Shown here: positions 35,730 through 47,744 of the stretch, in pieces
Layout of the letters: every line of letters begins with the position of its first letter
Numbering within the stretch: position 1 is the first letter of the stretch
From: Trifolium pratense
Lineage: Eukaryota; Streptophyta; Magnoliopsida; Fabales; Fabaceae
Assembly: GCF_020283565.1 (NCBI RefSeq)
Contig: NC_060060.1
Location: forward strand, 59,257,257 to 59,321,256
Reading direction: 5' to 3'
Length of the DNA: 64,000 nucleotides
Position numbers and translations under genes: made by a program
Notes under the pieces: model-generated
The model's input: the letters and a program-made list of their open reading frames with translations, nothing else
Database searches by the model: none
What the model was told of the DNA's origin: nothing

Positions 35730-38640
35730 TTTTTATTTATTTTTTGTTACAAGAGAGAAAAAAAAGGACAAAAAAATAAAATAAAATAAGAGATTATTCC
35801 CTAACAAAAGTCACTTCTCACATGAGGAGCATTAAAATTAGCTCTCATCTTTTCCAAGATATCTGCATACGCATTACCCTCTTGAAGAGTGTGTTCAATC
35901 ACAATGCTCCAATCTCTATTCAAGAGATGATGAATGTTGTGAATTTCATGATCATTTGCAAACTTGTGGTGGGGGGAGACACCCTCTCGAATCAAATTAA
36001 CAGTTTGAAGTTTGTCAGAGTAACAAATAACACTCATGTAACCATTTTCCCAACAAATTTCCAAGTCATGAAGTATGTTCATGATTTCACCATATAAGAT
36101 ATTAGATTGATTTGCAACTCCATAAAAACATTGAAGGAAAACACTGTCGTTGTTACGTATTAGGCCACCAAATCCAGCTGTTTGAACCGATCCTAGCAGA
36201 CTTTTGTCGACATTCAAACAAACCGTACCAGCAACTGGACGGGGCTAGGCTACTCGTCGTGGGGAAGTAACACGGGGATGAAGTAGCAAAGTTTTTCACA
36301 AGAAAGGGGGGATTGAATTGTAAACCTATTAAAATTTACCTTTTAAAAATATAACTCAACAAAAAGCGTTAGAATGATCTCAGAACGATCTGGTTAGCAG
36401 TAAAACAAATTCAAAGTGAATTGTGTGCTTAGTGTTTGCTGAAAATAAAAGATAAGGGAAGAGAGAATCAACACACAACAATTATACTGGTTCACCCCAT
36501 AATAGTATGGGTTACGTCCAGTCCCTCACGCTCCGTGAGTATCCACTATAATTTTGAGATACTAGTAATCTCAAATTACAAACCTCCTTGATCAAAACCA
36601 AGATCAATAACCTTAAGCCATACAAGCTTAATATCTACCTCAGTCCTACAAACTAAGGTGTCACTCAATCAATAGTTACGTATTGACTTGAGTCAATCTT
36701 TTACAATGAATTGTTCGGATCACAAGCTTTCAAATGAAGAGAAAATCAAGTTGAGAAGATAATAGAAGAATACACTCAGTTCACTCAATGATATATTGAT
36801 CCAAGTATATGATGTTAGAGAGCTGGAGTGAGAGTGGAAGAGTTTAATGACTTGGTCGAAAAAGACAAGTGTAGATTTTGAAGTTGAAACTCTTGAGATA
36901 TTTGCTTGTTGAAAAACTCAAAGGTTAATTTGATAAGCAAATCAAAACACTCAAAATACTCAGAAGTACTGATGAGAATGGAGAGCTTGAGTATGAGTGT
37001 TGAAAGAAGAGATTGATACCTTGTACGAAAAAGACAAGTATAGAATGAATGTTGTAGTGTGAGCTCTCAAATCTTCAAAGCACCCAAGTGTGCTATTTAT
37101 AGATGTTGTTTGTCCTTTGTTTCGTGGTCTCCAAGTAAGTTTGAGTGGAGCCAAAGACTAGCCGTTAGTCCTTTAAAAATCTGATCAAAATATTATTCAA
37201 ATAATATTTGATGAGAGAGAAGATGCTTCTTGAGAATGTTCTTAGAATGATGATGTCATGAGGAGCGTGATGTTGAGCATCTTTGAGCTGTATAAACTTG
37301 TTCTCCACGAACAAGCACTGTTGAAGCCTTGTGAGATCAATTATAACAGCTGGATACAGCTGGAGAGAATCTTTTGATCAAGAGCAGAAAGTCTGCTCGA
37401 TTCTGGAACGTTCTTAGATCGTTCTCCCACAATATTTTCTGATTCTTGGCCTAGATCAAATAGAGAGATGTGCATTGCTTGTTTTGATTTCGTGGGCCTC
37501 GAGATATTCATGATGATCATATGATGATAGCTGGTCTTCTTATCCTTTTACTATTCATGTGTACTTGTAAAAGTACAAGTAGCTTTCCATTGTAGATCAA
37601 GAGCATAGTGAAATATATTTTATGAAGTCCTTTGAGAAGTACCATTTCAAACTTGTTGTCTCCTTTTCATTGATCCATAAATGTCTTCAAATAATCTCTG
37701 AATAGATCATGTGAGCTTGAGAAATAAATTGTCAAAGACATGTTCATGTTTATTCCTTAAACATGACCAAATAGAAAGCTTTCTTTTGCTATCATTTAAT
37801 CCTTGCTTTAAATGACTTATATCCTGTAGAGATTCTCTTCAATGAAGTCTTTTGCAAAAGTGCTTATTTGTCTCTTTTTCAGATGATATCAATTAAGTGC
37901 TTATTGTTGATGTATAGCGTTGCACGTGAGAAATAGTGCAGACTGGAGAATGTTCTCTGATCATTCTCATAAACTTGCAGTTTTCAATCAATTTAAGTGT
38001 AGTGATATATAATGAATGAGCTTTTGTTCCTGTCTATATTAATCACTCAAGAGAACTTGTTAAATCACAAAAAAGATCAGAATTCACTTAAAATATAATT
38101 AAGATGTTTGTTATCTTTAAAACATCAAATTAGGATTTTGCCTCAACAGGGGAGACTCTAACTCATACAAACCAAACGTTGATGAACAACAATACACCAA
38201 AGAATGGATTTTAGCAACACAAGCATTCACATCAACTTTATGATTAGTGAAGACGAGTTCATTTTGCGTACACCAAATACCCCACATAACAATAAAAATA
38301 ATAATAATTCCATGTGATGTACCAAATTTCCTACACCAAGAAAACAAATCACCATCCTATGTAAACGGGAGAATATTAACCAAGTCATAAGCCGATCACA
38401 TATTTGAGAACATCAACACAAGAAAAGAGACATTGCTCTATAGTTTTAGCTGCTAATGAACATCTGGGACATATGTCAGAACTCAGAAGTACATACCTGA
38501 CGATGATGTAACACTGCTGTAGTTGGGATAGAACCACAAGCTATTTCACAAATAAAGATATCTTCGAATAGTAGCTAAAGGGAAAACTACAAGGATATCT
38601 TCGAATCTTTGTCCTCAATGGGAATGTTAACACGGACCTG
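35730..38640 (-). pseudogene. LINE (non-LTR retrotransposon) ORF2 remnant, split by a solo LTR
   Basis: Read on the - strand, 38640 to 38350 encodes pieces of the zinc-binding reverse-transcriptase region (IPTTAVLHRRQVC, then after a frame slip ICPRCSLAAKTIEQCLFSC). 38347 to 38154 continues with the linker (IIFIVMWGIWCTQNELVF). After the inserted LTR, 36240 to 35801 encodes a plant-type RNase H domain (LNVDKSLLG, AGFGGLIRN, the YGEIMNILHDLEICWENGY region, EGNAYADILEKM). The canonical NVDGS motif reads NVDKS, and there is an in-frame TAG just upstream of the RNase H motif plus frame slips, so it is dead. An A-rich tail follows at about 35725-35795. Only the 3' third of a LINE is present. Confidence 0.85.
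36279..38148 (-). mobile_element. Solo LTR (1.87 kb) inside the LINE
   Basis: Starts TGAAGTAGC and ends CCTCAACA on +, i.e. TGTTGAGGC...CTTCA on the - strand, giving TG...CA ends. It is flanked by the 5-bp direct repeat GGGGA (36274-36278 and 38149-38153). A TATA box CTATAAATAGC on the - strand (about 37093-37104) supports an LTR in - orientation. No coding region, PBS or second LTR exists, so it is a solo LTR left by LTR-LTR recombination. It interrupts the LINE between linker and RNase H. Confidence 0.85.
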
Positions 38641-39819
38641 GATTGGGTGCAGCCATCACCCTTGACTGCATGCATTCAATGAATTTAAAACTGGTTGATC
38701 AAAATCAGACAGTTTAAATTTAAAATCAAAATTTTAATGTTTTAAAAATTCAAAACTGCTTCTAAATCTGAGGCGTCCGATTAATCAGACAACTCTGATG
38801 CATGTTACTTCATCCAAACCGACTGCTTTCAATTCATTTCCATGTCAATATGGAGGAGATTGGACAGAAGATATTTTTTTAAAATTGTAAAAATAAAAAT
38901 AAAAACATATTTTCCTAAAATAAACGGGCCTAATGGTGGGTCGGTCGGCAACCTTGTTTTAATCACCCCATAGGCATACCAAATCCTCCTGCACCACCAA
39001 GGCAGGCACCAACAAAGCTACACTGACTACATTATATTTTTGACTCAGCACTAACAAAGTAATTGGATTTTTAATAAACTTTTTACATTTTAGTGGGGAA
39101 AAGGCAGAGAAAGTGAAATAGAGTATAGAGTATAGTATATGATTCTGCCAACAAATGCAAACCATAACTATAAATTTTCTTTCCAGGGATCACTTTCTGT
39201 ACCACACAAGCAATTACAGTATATTCCTTTTGTGCGTGTGTTGCACACCTGCATCCCACTAGTGATGATAAAAAATTCTTCATATTTTTAGTCAACTGTA
39301 ATTAAAATTCAGTGGTCCGATAATTTAGAAATAAAAAATGAATTGATTGAAATGAAACGGTTTTAATTTTCAAAGAGCAATTAACAAGATTAATATATAG
39401 CTGGAATGTAAAAGAGAACAGAACAGAGAAGAAAGGTATCTTTATCCTGCAGACAAGAAATATAAAAGAGGGTCTGAGACCTTCACCAGTACCTTAGGCT
39501 TACTATTTTTATTATTTTGCTGAATGGGTCTTAAAATTTGACAATTTTGGTCAAAGATATGATAAGTATGGAGTAATTTATTATTATTACTAGTTAAATT
39601 TTCTGTTAATAGGAAGAGTTCAATGTACGAGGAATACTCGAGACCAAATAATAAGAGCAAAAATAAGAGAAATAACAATTAACAATATAATAAAAATAAT
39701 TAACAATATAATGTTAGACCAGATATTATGATTGGTGTTCGAACCACAACTCTTTCATTTATGTGTGAGTTTATAATATCTTTATTATTTCGTCTAGCTA
39801 CCAAAACAAAGAAGAATAA
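38641..39819. other. Intergenic, nothing firm
   Basis: AT-rich with a few short unconvincing open frames on the - strand around 38960-39295. No domain or transposon ends were recognised. Confidence 0.35.
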
Positions 39820-39987
39820 TGCTAACAACACACTCTTTTAACAAACACACTCCAACACACTATCTTTTATTGGTTGAAATTCACATGGGTCCCATAAAAA
39901 AATGTAGACCCATATAATTTTTATGGGACCCATATAAATTTTAACTAATAGAAGAGAGTGTGTTTGTTAAAAAATGTGTTGTTAGCA
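39820..39987. mobile_element. Foldback MITE with TGCTAACAACACA termini
   Basis: 168 bp. TGCTAACAACACACTCTTTT at the left is complementary to AAAAATGTGTTGTTAGCA at the right, and the centre (ATGGGTCCCATAAAAA...TTTTTATGGGACCCAT) continues the pairing, so nearly the whole element is one hairpin. Confidence 0.75.
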
Positions 39988-40534
39988 CTCCTCAAACGAC
40001 GAAGAAATAATAATATACACTAATAGGGAATCTCTTAAGCCAACCAGAACAAGCGGAGATAGCAGAAGTAGCATGCTCAACCGTGAAGACCAACAAAAAT
40101 CAGACCACCAACAAACCAAACACGAGCAGTCCCGATCGACTACACAAACAACTATCGGCCAGAACACAAAACATATTTCACTACAAAGTAGTAATAAATA
40201 TTAAGATAATCAGAGGCTTTATCAAAAAACCACTTCTACGATAGAATTTTATTTTATCCACCAATTGTTTAACAATCACTGTCTTACCAGGGAAAATAGA
40301 TTAATTTTAAGGCTTTCAAAGCTCAATTGCAATATTTGTTCCCTATTTTATCACCTTTTCAAAATTAGCTTTCGCTTTTTAAATCATTTTTTTTTCTCTC
40401 AAAATATCACTTTTGTTGTAATTTTGGCCCCAACCTAGCTTTTGGCCCTAAGATTTGTGGTTTATTGCCCCGATTTTGATTATGAAAAGAAAATATAATA
40501 TTTTGGGGCAAAATTCACCCATTTTTAGGTAAAA
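39988..40534. other. Intergenic, nothing recognised
   Basis: AT-rich spacer before the tandem array. A GGCCCCAACCTAGCTTTTGGCCC stretch near 40425 stands out slightly but has no identified partner. Confidence 0.3.
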
Positions 40535-42229
40535 GATCGTTTTTTAATCTTTTCCTATTTTCCATAATCAATAATCAATCAATTTTTTTTTTACATCTTT
40601 CCATAAAATTTAATTTTTTTAAAAAAAATACAAAAAGCTATACTTCAAATTATCATATCTTACTTCTTTTAATAAGTGTAAAATTTCTTTTTTTCTCTGA
40701 AACAACAAGAAAAAGAATTTTTGAAGTAAGAATTTTTGAGAGAGAAGAAAGTTGCAGTTTTGAACGTGAAAATTAATTGTGATAACTGAAGAGTATTTAT
40801 AGAGTAAGAAAACAACTGATGTGGAGCAAGAAGTGGGAGAAAACCAGGGCCAGCACATCAAAAACGTGGCCAAGATTTTAGGAACTCAGTTATGACTGAA
40901 TTCAAATCAACAACGGTTATAATTCCGTTTGACTTGACATTGAGCACAAAAAACATGTGCGTTTTTGAAACGGTCAGCACACTTAGTGAAAATTAATTAT
41001 TAATTAATTTTTTCACTTCTGGGTATTAAAAAATAAGATATCACCAAGCCCAGGCCCAGGCCCGGCCCGAACCGAGCCGGCCGGACGGCGGCGGCGCGCG
41101 CGATATTCAACATAGTGTGCGGTCTCCCTTTCTTACAAAAGTGGGTACCCCAAGGACACACCCTTGGTTGTCACTTTGTGGTATATAAACATTACTAAAG
41201 TGAGTGATCCATCCAATGTGGGACTCAAAGTGAACTTTTTCAAATTCACAACTCTAGCTCTTTCACTTGTGTTTATTTCTATGTCAAGTTCATCATACAA
41301 GTTGCTAACTTGTTCCAACAAGATCGTTTTTTAATCTTTCCTATTTTCCATAATCAATAATCAACCAATTTTTTTTTTTACATCTTTCCATAAAATTTTT
41401 TTTTTTAAAAAAAATACAAAAAGCTATACTTCAAATTATCATATCTTACTTCTTTTAATAAGTGTAAAATTTCTTTTTTTCTCTGAAACAACAAGAAAAA
41501 GAATTTTTGAAGTAAGAATTTTTGAGAGAGAAGAAAGTTGCAGTTTTGAACGTGAAAATTAATTGTGATAACTAAAGAGTATTTATAGAGTAAGAAAGCA
41601 ACTGATGTGGAGCAAGAAGTGGGAGAAAACCAGGGCCAGCACATCAAAAACGTGGCCAAGATTTTAGGAACTCAGTTATGACTGAATTCAAATCAACAAC
41701 GGTTATAATTCCGTTTGACTTGACAGCACACTTAGTGAAAATTAATTATTAATTAATTTTTTCACTTCTGGGTATTAAAAAATAAGATATCACCAAGCCC
41801 AGGCCCAGGCCCGGCCCGAACCGAGCCGGCCGGACGGTGGCGGCGCGCGCGATATTCAACATAGTGTGCGGTCTCCCTTTCTTACAAAAGTGGGTACCCT
41901 AAGGACACACCCTTGGTTGTCACTTTGTAGTATATAAACATTACTAAAGTGAGTGATCCATCCAATGTGGGACTCAAAGTGAACTTTTTCAAATTCACAA
42001 CTCTAGCTCTTTCACTTGTGTTTATTTCTATGTCAAGTTCATCATACAAGTTGCTAACTTGTTCCAACAAGATCGTTTTTTAATCTTTCCTATTTTCCAT
42101 AATCAATAATCAACCAATTTTTTTTTTTACATCTTTCCATAAAATTTATTTTTTTTAAAAAAAATACAAAAAGCTATACTTCAAATTATCATATCTTACT
42201 TCTTTTAATAAGTGTAAAATTTCTTTTTT
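40535..42229 (-). repeat. Tandem array of LTR-like units (two and a partial third)
   Basis: Units start at GATCGTTTTTTAATC: 40535-41321 (787 bp), 41322-42070 (749 bp) and a truncated 42071-42229. The first two are almost identical except that unit 2 lacks a segment of about 37 bp (ATTGAGCACAAAAAACATG... in unit 1, near 40939). Each full unit read on the - strand holds TGTTGGAACAAG, a CCCACATTGGATGG plus TTTATATA promoter-like block, a GC-rich tract (GGCCCAGGCCCAGGCCCGGC on +), then TCTATAAATACTCTTC and a CT-rich stretch. This resembles LTR regulatory sequence arranged head to tail. I could not identify a PBS or coding part. Confidence 0.75.
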
Positions 42230-45061
42230 ACTCTTATAATATGAGACGGAAGAGATATAAATTAAGCTCCTCTATCAACCAAAAAGTAAAGGGAGTTGGA
42301 AGATCACCCTGTTTGTATATATAAAAATATAATGTAGAATAATAGAAAATAAACATATTTGGAGTTTGTTAATATGCATTCACTCACTGTTTATTGTTTA
42401 GTGGGCACAAATTAGCAAGATAAAGTATTGTTCGGATTTGGATTGTCTACATTCAAAAAATTTACATTTATTTATATTTAGTGTGAAAATGTATGTTAAG
42501 AGAGAAAATAAAAAGAGATAATATGCTATGTAGTAATGATAAAATAACTTTAAACATAAATTAAATAGAGATGAGTGTAAGATTTTTTAACGTAGAGAAT
42601 CCGTATTTTTAAAAAATAGTTGACAAACACAATAAATACGCACCCAAACCAAAACATCACAAACAATACAAAGTATTCTACAAGATATGGAATCAAAGTT
42701 GAGGTTGGCTAATTCTACAATTGTTAATACTACACTAATACATCAATGCCATGACCTATTTTAAACCCAACGATACAAAAATAAGATGAAAATAAAGTTC
42801 CACAATTGGGTGCACCATTGCATTTCAATGTCCATATAAACCTATATAGATCTTCATACATCAGTACTTTCAAGCCTTCATTCCACATTACAAGTCTTTG
42901 ACTATGGTAATGTGATGGAATCTTGCCTGCCACAACCTGCAAAAATTCACAGTTTCCTCCTACCACAATGCATGCCAATATGGTAATAAAATATAGGACT
43001 TCTGACTTCCACCCACCCATTAACAAATTTGCAATTATAGTTCTCTAATCTACAAACAAGTACTAAAATGCAAATTAGTAAACTCATATGTATATTAATA
43101 GATGGCATGTGCTGACCATTAACATTATTTTAATTTTTGCTTATAAAAAAAAACATTATTTTAATTTTTAACACATTTTAATCAACAAAAAATAAAAACA
43201 TTATTTTAACACATGTTTTCCTTTCATTGTGGAAGACTAGTTTCTACCGCAAGACTATGTCACATTGGTTTTATATTTTTTTTATAAGGCGAAGAAAGGG
43301 ATAAAACAGGTTTCATCCCTATCATGTGTCTATATCTCGTTATTATATTAATAAAAAAGAAAAAAATATACAAAACTGAGAGCAATATATAAACCTAACC
43401 CAGTGAGTCCACGCACAAAAGCAAAGGGCATTGGTTTTATAAATTACATAGGTTCTTAATATTAATAAAACTTGATTAAGAATTCTAACTAGAGATCAAA
43501 TTAATTCTTTTTTCCAATACTTTTGTGGCTAAACTCACTCTCTATGAGTTTGTGGAAAAGGGTAATACAGGTTTAAACTCTAGTCCTTCCGATAATATTT
43601 TTAGTAGCTATCAATTGAGTTGTTTTTACGGGACAATTTTTTTCTTCTGCCATAAAAAATTGACATTATATTCAAATTTATTTTAATCAATGTGGGTAAA
43701 AAATAATGAGATTGAAGTTAATAAAGATGTATACAAATACAGTTTTTATGTCCGAATAACATTTCTCTTGTTGTACTAAGTATCTCAATAGCATTCTTCA
43801 CATGAAAGCTATTTGGATTTGAAATATGGACAATGCATGAAAACTTATGTATCCTAAAATATATCAAATAGCACAAGGCACATGACCTAGTTATTAAGTG
43901 TACTGTAGTTAAGTAAAATTGAATAAAAACATAATTGAAACTTAATTAGAATTACTTTGTGATGAAGCAAAGGGAGAAGATATATATAATTAAATCATAT
44001 AATTGATAAAGGAGTTAAAAGGGAGATTGAAAAGAAAGATTTATCAAAAGAAAGCAGAAAGATATGTCTTCTTTTATAAAGATAGAAAAGATGATCATAT
44101 GCAATAAAATAGAATCTATTCTACAGAATTATATGCTGCAAACTACTATCCTATCCTTCTCCAATATCAATCAATATCCTGCTAGCTTCTTCACTCAAAA
44201 AAATAATTACTATACTGAAAATGATGAATAGAAAATCCAAAGAGAAGTAATTAAGAATAACTGAATTATTGGTAAAGCTGTCATCAATATGGCAGGAGAC
44301 ATATATGTGCAGGCAGGCAGGCCATCAGAGATTCAGAACTTAAATATTTAACCCACAGCCTTAAACAGATTATAGTAATCTAGAAAGAACAAATTAAAAT
44401 TTGATATTCATCAAATATATAGTCCCTTCAGTCTGATATATAAGCAAATTTTCACTTTTTAGATTCATCCAATGACTGGTCTAATACAGACCATATATGT
44501 AAATAATTGTTATGCATGTTTTGAAGATTTAAGAAATTATGGAAAAATAAAAATAAAATGATAGGTGCATATATATTAATTAATAAGAAGTTAGTTGGCA
44601 TGAAAACCTAGGTAGGAAAAAGGATAACATATGATCACAAGTTAGGAAACAGATCCAATAAATATAAACATACAGACGACACATCATTTCATGCATAATA
44701 ATCATGTGAATTTTGGATTCAATGATGGACAAATATCCCAAAAATAGATGTACAACTAGAATTCAAAAAGTAATGATGGTTACCTTTTTCAGCTATCCAT
44801 AGCTGAATCATGAATGGATCTGTTGATTATGGATCCAAGAGAAGACAAATTAAGGGCATAACATATGTTATGTGAAGTCAAATCTCTTCATCATTAAAGG
44901 GATCCACCAAAAATACAAACTCTACATATATATATTAATTTTAATTGAAATTAAATTGAGGAAAATTAATTAAGAATTATTGATAACTGACCTGGAGGTG
45001 GGAGAGTGATCGTACCTCTTAGCAAAAGAAGTTTAACTAATTTGGATTAAAAGGAAGCTGT
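42230..45061. other. Region downstream of MIR166; possible 3' exon of its transcript
   Basis: Mostly AT-rich. On the - strand a good donor CTCCAG/GTCAGT lies at about 44990, some 76 nt after the miR166 sequence, and an acceptor TTTTTGCAG ends at about 42935, before a less AT-rich stretch (42720-42934). These could be intron and 3' exon of the primary MIR166 transcript, which is inference only. The stretch also forms a short hairpin (ATTCCA-CATTAC with GTAATG-TGGAAT). Fragments of Stowaway ends occur near 42235 and 44432. Confidence 0.3.
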
Positions 45062-45276
45062 AGTTGAGGGGAATGAAGCCTGGTCCGAGAACACACACAC
45101 ACACGATAACTAACTCGAACTCGATGATCATATATGTATGATATAGTAATTGAACATTTTTTTTTGTGTGTGTGAAAATGTTATATCCATGAATCGTTAG
45201 CTTGAAGTGAAATTAATGTATATATAGTGTGAGTGATCATGGATCTCCTTGGACCAGGTAGCATTCCCCACAAAAC
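45062..45276 (-). ncRNA. MIR166: MIR166 precursor (miR166 and miR166*)
   Basis: On the - strand 45088-45068 is the 21-nt mature miR166 beginning TCGGACCAGGCTTCATTCCC, exactly the conserved plant sequence. The opposite arm at 45269-45249 (GGGGAATGCTACCTGGTCCA...) is the star strand. The two pair over about 17 of 21 positions with one 3-nt internal mismatch (CTA/TTC). Mature sequence is on the 3' arm, as in all MIR165/166 genes, and the loop is about 160 nt, containing an (AC)n run at 45091-45103. miR166 cuts HD-ZIP III transcription-factor mRNAs and so controls leaf polarity, vascular and meristem development; that role is known for the family. A TATA-like CATATATACC on the - strand near 45400 could be its promoter. 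The family is certain; the locus number is not assigned. Confidence 0.95.
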
Positions 45277-45625
45277 AAGAGAGCTTCCATATATGACGAT
45301 TGATCAATTTTTTTTTATAGCAAGCTATGATCTCAAATAATGATCTGATTCTGATCTCTATCTAGGTTTGAATAATTTGTTTGGAGATGGAGTGGTTTTT
45401 GAGGTATATATGGAAATATGAATGCAATGATGAAGATAATCATTCATTTGGTTTTAATATAAAAGTAAAAGTAAAAGCTACTTCTTCTCCTCATGATCGA
45501 CATCAGACTCAGAGAGAGAAAGAGAGAATTAATAAGGAATGGGGTCTGGCGGTCGTGGACATTTCTGGAACACAGCTGTAATTGTTGGGTGAGACTTAAA
45601 CCTGCCTCTTCTTTTGTTTATACTA
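45277..45625 (-). promoter_or_regulatory. Probable MIR166 promoter region
   Basis: Upstream of the hairpin on the - strand. TATATACC near 45402-45407 lies about 130 bp upstream of the star arm. A GAGAGAAAGAGAGA tract (about 45511-45526) is also present. No protein-coding gene recognised. Confidence 0.35.
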
Positions 45626-46508
45626 ATAAATTTAAGGATCTTGCTGACTAGTCCTTCCGTGACAGGATTACGTTTAAAGAAATTTTTTATTTAAAAAGTT
45701 AAACATCATAATTTGTGAAATTCTATGGTGCAGTTTTTTTTTTGACCGTTTTGGTGCGTTCCTTTTTTTTTTTTTAACAATAGAATTCAATTTAATTCTC
45801 ACATCAGCACAGTTCCATGGTAAATTTGATAGAATTATGGATCTTTCTGACCGGTGTTTTCGGGCAGTATTACATTTAAAGAGATTTTTTATTTAAAAAG
45901 TTAAACATTATAACTTTTCATAAATTTTATATATTTTCATAAAATTCTATAAAAATTAAAGTGTGTCCCAAAAACACTTTTGAATTGTTAGTATTTTCTT
46001 AAATTTAATTCTTTCCTTGGAATCACTATTAATTAAGGATGTTAATTAATATCTGTTAATTGAGTTTGTGGATTTTTTTTTTTTTTTCCTCTCATGGTGT
46101 TGGAGATGGAAGGAAACATTTTCCTAGAGACACTTTGGGACAAGAATGGGAGAAGCAAATACCCTCGGCTCCGCGGATTTCCCGGCCCCGACCGTACGTA
46201 TTACTTAATTATCATCCTTTTGTTGCATATTAGCCTTAATATTTAGCGTTATCATCATGGACAATTCTATAATTGCTTTGATTCGAGTTTTTTTCTATAA
46301 TTATGTTATGAATGTTGAGGTTTTGTCCAGAAATATTTTTTTATGTTAACATTGTTCAACCAAGGATATTTTTTTTACGAGAGAGAAATCAAAAGAGAAA
46401 ACTAGTTTATAACAAAAGCAACTCCCAAAGCATTAGCAAGAAGAAGGTTAGACAACTCTTTGTTTTGTTATTGAAGCAAGATGCTTTTTTGAAAAAAGAA
46501 TGAAAGAA
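45626..46508 (+). repeat. 883-bp direct repeat, left copy
   Basis: Nearly identical to 51611-52493 (exactly 5985 bp apart, no net indel; one substitution noticed, next to a T run). It contains an internal degenerate duplication (GGATCTTGCTGACTAGTCC... and GGATCTTTCTGACCGGTG..., each followed by TTTTTTATTTAAAAAGTTAAACAT) and a GC-rich patch CTCGGCTCCGCGGATTTCCC. The ends are not TG...CA and no PBS follows, so it is not an ordinary LTR. Confidence 0.93.
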
Positions 46509-47744
46509 TGAAAGGGGGCAAGCATAGGCATCTATATGCCAATCATGGTTGATATGAGCCAAGGGAGTTAGTCATAAGCATATGAATATTAAGTTAAAGT
46601 ATGCAAAATATGCTAGTTAAGATAAAGTTTAGAAAAATAATATGGGACATATATATGATTTTGATCGAGGTAGAGGCAAGTAGATGAACCAACGCCACAA
46701 TCAAGGCCACTCTAGAGATAGGATTTTTAACCTCCTCACTCCATATATACTTATACTTCAAGCATCCAATATTTAAGTGCTAGGTAGAAATTGATAATTT
46801 TTGCGAGATTTAAGTGTTGGTTTTATCTTTTGTCGAAAAAAAAAGTGCTTGTTTTAACTACAGAATAGCAAATGATTCCATCTTCTTTCTTAAATTAACT
46901 TCACCATGACGCTTTTGAATCCAACAAACAATCAATTTTATTGCTGGAAATATGATATTATTTAAAACATCAAGTTTAAAACTTGAAATATAAATTGAAT
47001 CATAGAAATTTATTTTAAAATAAATGGAAATGTGATTTAATAGTATTATTTATAGAGTGAAGTTGCTCATATGAGTTGCTTCTATCTTCTAAATTCCTAA
47101 AATCAACAATAAAATGTGCAAGAGGACGCACATAGCATAACCATGATAGAAGGAATTATGGGAACATCACACATCATATCCATTCAACATTACTATGAAA
47201 ATAAAATATGACACTACTATCAAAAGCCATCTTGCAAAAGTTTAACCAAGTACATAGCTTAACCATTCAACATTACTATCAAAATAAAGCATGACACTAC
47301 CATCAATATTCACATAATAAACCATGAATTCATACATGTGAATCAAAGAAGACAACACAGCTCCAAACAATTCAAATCATGGTGTGACCGCAAAGAATTG
47401 TGTCACGACCACATAAAGAACAAACTTTCCATCTATACAATTTAAATGAGCAGGAGTAACATTCAGCAACAGGATAACGACATAGAATCTATTTTTCTAT
47501 TGATTACAATAACAATACATATGAGCTATAAACAAATTATTGACTGCAATTTACATAAAGTGAATAAAACATAAAAAATAAAACTATGCACTTAATTCAG
47601 CTTGGCTTCAAGGCAAAAGATGTCATTGGTCGTCACCATTGTTTATCTTGATCTCTATAAGCTTTTGCACACTCACTGCACATACACTGAAAAATACAAC
47701 AAATGTAAATGAAAATAATCAAAATAGCGAAGTGGATATAATAT

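Noticed and set aside
40619..42070. Duplicated small proteins of 84 and 62 aa on the - strand
   Set aside because: They are frames through a tandem LTR-like repeat, use non-ATG starts in places, and overlap TATA and GC-rich tracts.
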